DNA of 64,000 bases. Source: an uncultured Myxococcales bacterium (GTDB lineage: Bacteria > Myxococcota > Myxococcia > Myxococcales > Myxococcaceae). Position 1 is the stretch's first letter; the number at the start of each line of letters is the position of its first letter. Below the pieces are notes generated by a model, which ran no database searches, was not told where the DNA came from, and worked only from the letters and a program-made list of their open reading frames with translations. This document shows, in pieces, positions 36,036 to 42,225 of this stretch. A program made the position numbers and the translations under genes. The DNA lies in the NCBI GenBank assembly GCA_937980205.1, contig CALJKW010000061.1, positions 59,351-123,350 on the forward strand. Reading direction: 5' to 3'.

Positions 36036-36682
36036 TGCGCGTGCTCATCGCGGACGATCAGACGCTGGTGCGCCAGGGCATCCGCGGCCTGCTCGAGCTC
36101 GGCAAGGAGTTCGAGATCGTCGGAGAGGCCGGCGACGGCGACGAGGCGCTCAAGCTCGTGCTCGAGCTCAAGCCGCAGGTCGCGCTGCTCGACGTGCGCA
36201 TGCCGGGGAAGAACGGCGTCGAGGTGCTGCGTGCGCTGCGCGCGAAGGGAGACCCGACGCCGGTCATTCTGCTCACCACGTTCGACGACGACGCCGTGCT
36301 GCTCGAGGGCGTGCGCGCCGGCATCGCCGGCTACCTGCTCAAGGACGTCTCGCTCGAGGTGCTGACGCAGGCGCTCAAGACGGCGGCATCGGGGAAGACG
36401 ACGATTCTCCCCGCCGTCACCGAGCGTGCGGCGAAGGCGGTGAAGAAGCAGGGCACGAAGTTCGAGGCCGCCGAGCTGCCGGACGTGCTCAGCGAGCGCG
36501 AGCGCGAGGTCCTGAGGCTGATGGCCGGTGGCTACAGCAACCGCGAGATCGCCGACGCCCTCGGCACCGCCGAGGGCACGGTGAAGAACCAGGCGTCGAG
36601 CATTCTCTCGAAGCTCGGCGTGCGTGACCGCACGCGCGCGGTGCTGAAGGCGCTCGAGATGGGCTGGCTCGTCGAGCGCTGA
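36032..36682 (+). CDS. NarL/LuxR-type response regulator
   Basis: This 216-residue protein has a receiver domain (residues 1-120) with acidic pocket ADD (8-9) and phospho-acceptor Asp54 in ALLDVRMPG, plus conserved Thr and Lys (LLTTF, YLLKD). A GerE/LuxR helix-turn-helix follows (about 150-206; LSEREREVLRLMAGGYSNRE and GTVKNQASSILSKLGV). The ATG overlaps the kinase stop (ATGA), with which it forms a two-component pair. An adjacent inverted repeat (36698-36714) is a possible binding site. Target genes are unknown. Confidence 0.94.
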   Translation: MMRVLIADDQTLVRQGIRGLLELGKEFEIVGEAGDGDEALKLVLELKPQVALLDVRMPGKNGVEVLRALRAKGDPTPVILLTTFDDDAVLLEGVRAGIAGYLLKDVSLEVLTQALKTAASGKTTILPAVTERAAKAVKKQGTKFEAAELPDVLSEREREVLRLMAGGYSNREIADALGTAEGTVKNQASSILSKLGVRDRTRAVLKALEMGWLVER

Positions 36683-36697
36683 CGGCTTCGATGAGTT

Positions 36698-36714
36698 GGT
36701 TTGCGATGCAAACC
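36698..36714. promoter_or_regulatory. 7-base inverted repeat, candidate operator
   Basis: GGTTTGC-GAT-GCAAACC lies between the response regulator and the 36737 gene, about 10 bases before the TAAGGT box of that gene. The position fits a regulator binding site; the hairpin is short and lacks a T-run, so it is less likely to be a terminator. Confidence 0.4.
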
Positions 36715-36736
36715 CGAGCGCCGGTAAGGTTGGCGC

Positions 36737-38053
36737 ATGACCTCCCTGCTCGCCGTCGCAGCGCTCGCAGCCACGCCGTTCATCGAACCGTGGGGCCTGA
36801 GCCTCGAGGCGAAGGACGGCGTGGTCATCATCTCCGCGGTCCGGCCCGGCTCCATCGCGGCGGGTGCGAAGGTGGTGGCCGGCACGCGGCTCGTGCGGAT
36901 CGCCTCGACCACGCCGGCGATCAGCGGCGTCGTCGGAACGCTCGAGGCAGAGGACTTGCCGAGCGCAGTGGCTGCGTTGAGCGCGGTGGGGCTCACGGCG
37001 GCGGTGCTCGAGGTTCCGGGCCGGCGCTTCGAGAACCTCCGCTTCCTGGACGTCACGCCTCCGCGCATTGCTCAGGAGGCCGTCTTCCGCGCCAGCAGGG
37101 TGCAGTCGGTCGCGTTCGATGTGGGCCGGCTCTCCCGCGTGGTGTACCTGGACCCCAAGAGCAAGGCGCCGCTCGGCGTCACTGCCGGAACGACGAGCGG
37201 GTCGACCGTCTATGCGCGCGAGCGGCTCGAGTTCAGCTGTGGGGCGAGCGGGGCTCAGCGCGCGACGCTGCGCGGTCCCAGCCTGGCGACACCGCAGGTC
37301 GTCGACCTGACGTCCACGAAGCTGCATGGCGGCAGCGTCGAGGTCTACGTTCCGCTGGCGAAGCTGGCGGCGCTCACCGCGTGCCCCGCCCAGCCGCTCA
37401 TCATTCCCATGGAGCTCGAGCTTCAGTGTTTTGAAGGGCTGCCGGTGCTGGGTCGCGAGCGCTGGCGCTTGTCGGTGAAGTGCGAGAGGCCGACGGAGCT
37501 CGTCGCCGATGCGTTCGAAGTGACGAAGCCGGTGGTGATGAAGTCGACCGTGACGGTGGGTACCCCACGCCTCGAGGTGAGGCCGCCACGTGCTGACGGC
37601 GACAGCGCGCCCATCTCCGCCGGCGTGGTGCTGATCGACGCCGCAGGGAAAGAGGTGCTGCGTGCCGACGCGCTGTGGCAGCGTCAGCCCAGGGTTCCAG
37701 CGGAATGGAAGCAGCTGGAGATCGCTGCGCCGAGGGCGCCGGGCGAATACGCGCTGCACTACGAGGCGGCGTTCGCGGACGGTTCGAAGGCGCGCAGCTC
37801 CGCGGCACAGGTCACGGTGATCACCGCCGAGCAGGACGCTGCCCAGGACCAGGCGATTCGCGACCGCTTCGCCGCGCACGAGCGCCTGACCCAGCGGTTG
37901 AAGGACGCAAAGATCGACCTGTGTGACGCCCGCGTCGCGATTCCCTGGTTGCGGAAGCAGCCGGAGGTCGAGTCCGTGTGGGACGGCGACGGCACCGACT
38001 ACTCGTTCCAGGTGAAGAACTTTCCTGCGCCGATGCTCGTGCACTGTCACTGA
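36737..38053 (+). CDS. exported protein of unknown function, PDZ-like N-terminus
   Basis: This 438-residue protein has a signal-like start (SLLAVAALAATP). Residues about 15-90 (GLSLEAKDGVVIISAVRPGS, AGTRLVRIAST) resemble a PDZ domain's ligand-binding strand and GxxL turn. The remainder is beta-rich with paired cysteines (FSCGASG, KCERP, CFEGLP) and Ig-like strands; a charged helical tail precedes a final Cys-containing segment. A TAAGGT box ends 6 bases before the ATG. It follows the two-component pair and might be its target, but this is inference. Confidence 0.6.
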   Translation: MTSLLAVAALAATPFIEPWGLSLEAKDGVVIISAVRPGSIAAGAKVVAGTRLVRIASTTPAISGVVGTLEAEDLPSAVAALSAVGLTAAVLEVPGRRFENLRFLDVTPPRIAQEAVFRASRVQSVAFDVGRLSRVVYLDPKSKAPLGVTAGTTSGSTVYARERLEFSCGASGAQRATLRGPSLATPQVVDLTSTKLHGGSVEVYVPLAKLAALTACPAQPLIIPMELELQCFEGLPVLGRERWRLSVKCERPTELVADAFEVTKPVVMKSTVTVGTPRLEVRPPRADGDSAPISAGVVLIDAAGKEVLRADALWQRQPRVPAEWKQLEIAAPRAPGEYALHYEAAFADGSKARSSAAQVTVITAEQDAAQDQAIRDRFAAHERLTQRLKDAKIDLCDARVAIPWLRKQPEVESVWDGDGTDYSFQVKNFPAPMLVHCH

Positions 38054-38098
38054 GAGGGCGGCGAGCTTCCGCCGCTCGCTCCCGTGCCGGGCAACGCC

Positions 38099-38959
38099 TC
38101 AGGTCTCGACGTCGCCCATGAACACGCCGGCGACCTTGCCGTCGGCGTTCCGGCCGATGATGACCTGCGCGTAGAGGCCCTGATCGACGCCGAGCTTGCC
38201 GGTGTCTTCGTCCTTCGGGCCGATCTTGAACACCTTGAGGTCGGTGAGGTTGTCCTTCAGCAGCTTCGTGATGGAACCGAACGCCTGCGCGCTCTCGCGG
38301 ATGTAGTCCTCGTCCTCTGCCGCGAACTCGCCGAGGCCGTCGATGAAGTCCTTCGCCTCTTTCGCGGTGTACGCCTCGGCCGCGTAGGCGCCGGGCGAGA
38401 ACTCGGGGTCGTAGCCCTCCCACAGCTTCGAGAACGGGCCCTGCAGCGCGGTCATCACGTTGTGCCCGTTGAGGTCGTGCCCCGCCGGGAACGGCACCGC
38501 GAAGTACTCGGGGTTGTAGTCGCCCTCGGACATGTACGTGGCCTTGTCGGCGAACTTCGCGATCTCGGTGCCGAGCTGCTTCGTGTCGAGCGGCGCTGCC
38601 GCGGACTTGAGGGCCTTCGCGAGGTCCACCGCGCGGCGGCCGGTCAGCGACATCTTCGAGATCTCGCTCTTCGACAGGCCGTTCGAGTTGAGGTCGTACT
38701 TCGCGATCATGTGCGTCTTCGCGTACGCGACGGCACGGTTGACGTCCTTCGCCGTCACCTGCGCGCCCGAGCGGAAGTCGCGGTTGTCGATGAACTTGAA
38801 GAAGATGTCCGTGAGCGCGCGCTCCTTCGGCGCGAGGCCCGCGAGCGCCTTCTTCACGTCGGCGCGGCTCGTGCGGCCGTCGGGACCGCCGGCGTCGATG
38901 ATCGCCTTCGCGGCGATGGAGAGGGCTGCGTTGACGTCGGCTTTCGAGATTCGCGACAT
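38099..38959 (-). CDS. NuiA-like (nuclease A inhibitor family) protein with EF-hand-like N-terminus
   Basis: This 286-residue protein has no signal peptide. The first 110 residues are helical with Asp-rich loops (DAGGPDGRTSRADV, DLNSNGLSKSEI) that resemble EF hands. The C-terminal part (about 135-286) aligns with the NuiA family: YMSEGDYNPEYFAV, LLKDNLTDLKVFKIG, and a final NADGKVAGVFMGDVET. NuiA of Anabaena inhibits a secreted non-specific nuclease. A matching nuclease is not visible nearby. The Ca-binding-like N-terminus attached to NuiA is unusual. It may be secreted by a non-classical route or act in the cytoplasm. Confidence 0.68.
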   Translation of the reverse strand: MSRISKADVNAALSIAAKAIIDAGGPDGRTSRADVKKALAGLAPKERALTDIFFKFIDNRDFRSGAQVTAKDVNRAVAYAKTHMIAKYDLNSNGLSKSEISKMSLTGRRAVDLAKALKSAAAPLDTKQLGTEIAKFADKATYMSEGDYNPEYFAVPFPAGHDLNGHNVMTALQGPFSKLWEGYDPEFSPGAYAAEAYTAKEAKDFIDGLGEFAAEDEDYIRESAQAFGSITKLLKDNLTDLKVFKIGPKDEDTGKLGVDQGLYAQVIIGRNADGKVAGVFMGDVET

Positions 38960-39000
38960 GACGGCCTCGTTTCGTGGTGGAGGGAGGCCGACCTTCTAGA

Positions 39001-39426
39001 TCAGTCGCTCCAGCCGTGCAGCTTCAGCAGCGACGCGAGCACGACCATGAGCAGAAAGAGTCCCGCGAACCCTGCGGCGGGCTTCCACCGCTTCTTGAAG
39101 CCCGCCTCGAACGCGAGGCCCATGAGCAGGCCGCCGGCGAGCATCGCGGCGACGTACTCCCAGAGCGCGACCGAGACCTGGCGCGCGAACCACGGGCCTC
39201 TGAACAGCCCGACGTTGCCGAGCGCGTGCCCGAGCGAGCCCTTGTCGAGCATCACGACGCGGCGGTACTGGCCGAACGCGACGGCGGCGACTCCGATGGC
39301 GAGCGCGACCGCGACGGCGCGCCGCGTGTTCGACCACTCGCGCCACTTGTCGTAGCTCGAGAAGAGCGGCATCACGACGAGCATCACGACCAGGGTCACC
39401 TGGCCGACGAGCAGCAGCAGGTCCAC
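39001..39426 (-). CDS. four-TM membrane protein
   Basis: This 141-residue protein has about four transmembrane helices (LLLLVGQVTLVVMLVVMPLF; VAVALAIGVAAVAFG; YVAAMLAGGLLMGLAF; AGFAGLFLLMVVLASLL) with basic loops. GTG at 39426 is the start that places the first helix at the N-terminus; the longer open frame upstream is antisense to the RTX-M91 gene. Divergent from that gene. No family recognised. Confidence 0.58.
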   Translation of the reverse strand: MDLLLLVGQVTLVVMLVVMPLFSSYDKWREWSNTRRAVAVALAIGVAAVAFGQYRRVVMLDKGSLGHALGNVGLFRGPWFARQVSVALWEYVAAMLAGGLLMGLAFEAGFKKRWKPAAGFAGLFLLMVVLASLLKLHGWSD

Positions 39427-39487
39427 GTGGGCGTGCGTCGTACCACGAGGCTCGCATCCACCGCGCCGGCGCGCTTGAATGCGGCGC

Positions 39488-40927
39488 ATGCCCAAGGTCC
39501 ACAAGCGCCACTCGGGGCCCGCTGCCCCGGTCGCCGCCGCTGCGCCTGCCGCGACGCCGTCCGCTGTCGACGTGACGACCGACTCGGAGCCGGTCGAGTC
39601 GTCGTACGAGCCGGGCCGCAAGAAGAAGGTGAACATGACCGGAGGGCACAAGAAGCACGTGCCTTCCGGGGTCACCGTGCGCGAGGACCTGAAGGCCGAG
39701 ATCTCCGCGCGGCGCTACGCGGGCGGCTCTGGCGGCGGCACCGCGAAGGGCGGGCCCACCGTCGAGCGCACGAAGGACGCCGTCATCGTGAAGGGCACGA
39801 CCGGCAACGACACCATCCGCGTCGAGCCGCGCAAAGACGGCAAGGCCGGCGTCGACGTCACGGTGAACGGCAAGCGCGTCTCGCTCTCCGACGAAGAGGC
39901 GAAGAAGCTCACCATCGACGCGGGCGCCGGCAACGATCGCGTCGTCGTCGATCCGCGCGTGACCTACGACCTCACGTTGAAGGGCGGCGCCGGCGACGAC
40001 CTGGTGCGCGCCGGCGGCGGCAACGACACCGTGCACGGCGGCTCCGGCCGCGACGTGCTCTACGGCGGAGCCGGCGACGACAAGGTCTTCGGCCAGGGCG
40101 GCAGCGACGTCGTGCACGGCGGCGGCGGCAAGGACACCGTGCACGGCGGCGAGGGAGACGATCTGCTCTACGGCGGCGGCGGAGACGACACGCTCGCCGG
40201 CGGCGCGGGGAAGAACGTGCTCGCGGGCGGAGAAGGCGCGAACACGTACGCGCAGGGCGGCGGCAAAGACCGCGTGTTCCACGGCGCAGGCGACAGGTTC
40301 GGGCGCGAGAAGGGGGCGGCGAAGGGCGGGACGGTGAAGAAGACCGAGCTTACGGCGCAGGGCAGCAAGCCGGCCGGTCACACCATCTCGATTCAGGGCT
40401 CCGCCGAGTTCAAGGCGAAGGTCGAGGCCGAGCTCGAGGCGCTGCGCTCGACGCCGACGGGCCGCGCGCTGCTCGAGGACATCGACAAGCACCCGGACAA
40501 GCCGGTGGTGATCAAGGAAGGCGCGAAGAGCCAGTCGCTGCCGAACGACGAGAACGACGCGATGCCGAAGGGGAAGAAGCTCGAGCACGGCAACGGCACG
40601 ACGTACGTCGGCACCGGCAAGGGCACCGGCTCGACGGTGACGTTCAACGCGGATCAGCACCGCGTCGGCGGGCTCGAGCGGTCGACCGACGAGACCGACG
40701 AGGCGGACCCCTTCACGATGCCTCCGGCGCTGGTGCTCTTCCACGAGCTCGTGCACTCGCACCGCAGCCAGGTCGGCGAGAGCGCGGGCCTGCAGAAGCT
40801 CGAGGAGTTCGAGACCACCGGCACCGAGCACCACCACCACCCGGATCAGCGGTACGACTGGAAGTACACCGAGAACAAGCTGCGCGAAGAGCTCGGGCTG
40901 CCCGACCGGCCGCACTACGACGGGTGA
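39488..40927 (+). CDS. RTX-repeat M91-family zinc metallopeptidase
   Basis: This 479-residue protein has a basic, Ala-rich N-terminus, then RTX-type nonapeptide repeats at about residues 155-260 (GGAGDD, GGSGRD, YGGAGDDKVFG, LYGGGGDDTL) that bind Ca2+. The C-terminal domain matches M91 peptidases, the NleD/HopH1 type III effector family: HELVH (HExxH, residues 419-423) and a final ENKLREELGLPDRPHY motif. RTX repeats usually mean type I secretion. NleD-type enzymes cleave host signalling kinases; here the target may be prey or competitor cells. No secretion genes are adjacent. ATG at 39488 is chosen because TTGAAT ends 7 bases upstream; an ATG at 39479 is also possible. Confidence 0.86.
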   Translation: MPKVHKRHSGPAAPVAAAAPAATPSAVDVTTDSEPVESSYEPGRKKKVNMTGGHKKHVPSGVTVREDLKAEISARRYAGGSGGGTAKGGPTVERTKDAVIVKGTTGNDTIRVEPRKDGKAGVDVTVNGKRVSLSDEEAKKLTIDAGAGNDRVVVDPRVTYDLTLKGGAGDDLVRAGGGNDTVHGGSGRDVLYGGAGDDKVFGQGGSDVVHGGGGKDTVHGGEGDDLLYGGGGDDTLAGGAGKNVLAGGEGANTYAQGGGKDRVFHGAGDRFGREKGAAKGGTVKKTELTAQGSKPAGHTISIQGSAEFKAKVEAELEALRSTPTGRALLEDIDKHPDKPVVIKEGAKSQSLPNDENDAMPKGKKLEHGNGTTYVGTGKGTGSTVTFNADQHRVGGLERSTDETDEADPFTMPPALVLFHELVHSHRSQVGESAGLQKLEEFETTGTEHHHHPDQRYDWKYTENKLREELGLPDRPHYDG

Positions 40928-40937
40928 GGGCGCTTCG

Positions 40938-41267
40938 TCAGCCCCCGAGCCGCTCGCGGACCTCGGCGGTGAAGCCGGCCTCGAGCGACTTGCCCGTGTC
41001 GATGAGCGGGCGCCGCACGAAGTTCGGGTTCGCCGCGAGCCACGCCGCGAGCTTCGCGTCGGGCACCGCCTCGGCCTCGGCCCGCCGCTTCGGCGCCACG
41101 AGCTCGCGGATTCCTCCGAGTCGTTCTCCCAGGGCGACCGCCTCGGCTTCGGTGAGCGGTTGCTTCATCAGGTCGCGCTCGACGACCGGCTGCTTCTTTT
41201 GCGCGAGAAACTCCCGCGCTTTGGTGCAGCCCGTTCAACCCTTCTTGAAATAGAGCGTGGTCGACAT
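40938..41267 (-). CDS. candidate selenoprotein, ArsC/Spx-like, with in-frame UGA as Sec11
   Basis: The 109-residue frame begins MSTTLYFKKG, has UGA at 41235-41237, then continues TGCTKAREFLAQKKQ to a second, true stop at 40938. Read through, it is a complete ArsC/Spx-family protein: the UGA replaces the first Cys of the CXXC motif (U-T-G-C aligned with C-x-x-C in the Spx-type YxxxxCxxCxKAR pattern), and the end has the family's NPNFVRRPLID and GFTAEVRERL. Such proteins are thiol oxidoreductases. A hairpin matching the bacterial SECIS model starts right after the UGA, and a TATAAG box lies upstream of the ATG. Whether the organism has selA/B/C/D is not visible here. A nonsense mutation or sequencing error is the alternative. 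Confidence 0.75.
41188..41231 (-). promoter_or_regulatory. candidate bacterial SECIS element
   Basis: On the minus strand, starting 3 bases after the UGA: a 6-base lower stem GGCUGC / GCAGCC (41226-41231 with 41188-41193), an internal loop, an upper stem GCGCG / CGCGC (41215-41219 with 41201-41205) and a 9-base apical loop GGAGUUUCU. Twenty bases separate UGA from the apical loop, which begins GG, as expected for bacterial SECIS elements read by SelB. Confidence 0.65.
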
Positions 41268-41276
41268 GGTGCGCGC

Positions 41277-41282
41277 CTTATA
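41277..41282 (-). promoter_or_regulatory. candidate -10 box of the selenoprotein gene
   Basis: TATAAG on the minus strand ends 9 bases before the ATG at 41267, with no Shine-Dalgarno sequence. It supports transcription of the frame upstream of the UGA. Confidence 0.4.
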
Positions 41283-41347
41283 GCCGCAAGGCTGCGCTCT
41301 GACAGCTGTGCGTGACGTTGCCAGCCGACCGGCTGGCGTGAAGCTCA

Positions 41348-41746
41348 TCAAACGAAACAGAGGCACTCGACTCCGCCGTCGGCGAAGACGTTGAGCCCGC
41401 CGTCCTGCAGCTTGCGCGGCCGGCACGCCCAGTCGTCGCAGCGCGCGCTGGTCTCGAAGAAGCAGAACACCGTCGTGTTGTTCGGCACGCACTCGCAGAT
41501 GGCGTCGCGGATGTAGCCGGGCTGGGTGTCGGGGAAGTCGCTCGGGACCTTGCAGACCCCGGCGTCGGTGGCGCACGGGCAGCCGGCGTCCGCCGTGTAG
41601 CCGGCGTCCGTCCCCGCGTCCGTGCCGGCGTCCGAGCCCGCGTCGCGAGCTCCGGCGTCGGTGTGGCCTGCGTCGCCGGCCGGCGGCGACGACGAGCACG
41701 CTGCGGCCGCGAACGCCACTGCACTGACCAGGCGCTTCTTTTTCAT
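41348..41746 (-). CDS. lipoprotein with Asp-Ala-Gly repeats
   Basis: This 132-residue protein has a signal peptide with lipobox AAACSS. A low-complexity DAG-rich linker follows (about residues 25-56: DAGHTDAGARDAG, DAGTDAGTDAG), then a Cys-rich domain (CPCATDAGVC, CECVPNNTTVFC, CDDWACRP, ECLCFV). The repeat-then-Cys-knot design is common in myxobacterial surface lipoproteins. ATG at 41746 is the one directly before the signal peptide. Function unknown. Confidence 0.7.
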   Translation of the reverse strand: MKKKRLVSAVAFAAAACSSSPPAGDAGHTDAGARDAGSDAGTDAGTDAGYTADAGCPCATDAGVCKVPSDFPDTQPGYIRDAICECVPNNTTVFCFFETSARCDDWACRPRKLQDGGLNVFADGGVECLCFV

Positions 41747-41837
41747 GGTCCACACTCAAGCACGATCCGCGTTTCTTGCGGCCGCTCGAAACTGCTTCAT
41801 CCTCGTAGCGAGCAGTAGCCACGAGGAGGAGGAGCAC

Positions 41838-42155
41838 ATGGAGCGACGTACCCGCCGGTCGGCCAAGGTTCAGGAGGCGCTGAAACACTTCTTCGATGCG
41901 CTGCTCATCAAGCGAAACCTCTCCGCGGTCGCGCTCACCACGGCCGACGGCCTGCTCATCGCCGGCTCGGGGCCGGTCGACCTCGAGATGATGGGCGTGC
42001 TCGGTTGCATTCGCCGCACGGCGAAGTTCGAGGGAAAGACGCTCCATGTCAGCCGCTTCGAGGTCAACGACGTCGAGCTGTGCCTCACGTGCCTCGGCGG
42101 CCCCGTGCGCGATGACGCCGCCGTCGGCTCACTGATGCGGATGCTCGCGGTCTGA
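41838..42155 (+). CDS. roadblock/LC7-like small protein
   Basis: This 105-residue protein is predicted alpha/beta: a helix with VQEALKHFFDALLIKRN, strands AVALTTADGLLIAGSG, a central helix and a last strand VELCLTCLGGPV. The order and the ADGLLIAGSG turn resemble roadblock/LC7 domains, which bind small GTPases such as MglA in myxobacteria. The match is by pattern only. A strong Shine-Dalgarno sequence (GAGGAGGAG) precedes the ATG at 41838. It lies upstream of the sulfur fusion gene in the same direction, 70 bases away. Confidence 0.6.
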   Translation: MERRTRRSAKVQEALKHFFDALLIKRNLSAVALTTADGLLIAGSGPVDLEMMGVLGCIRRTAKFEGKTLHVSRFEVNDVELCLTCLGGPVRDDAAVGSLMRMLAV

Positions 42156-42225
42156 CGGGGTAACTCGCCGTCCCCAGCCCGGGCATCTCGCGCGGCGTCT
42201 CGGATCCGGGTTAAAGCCCGTACCG

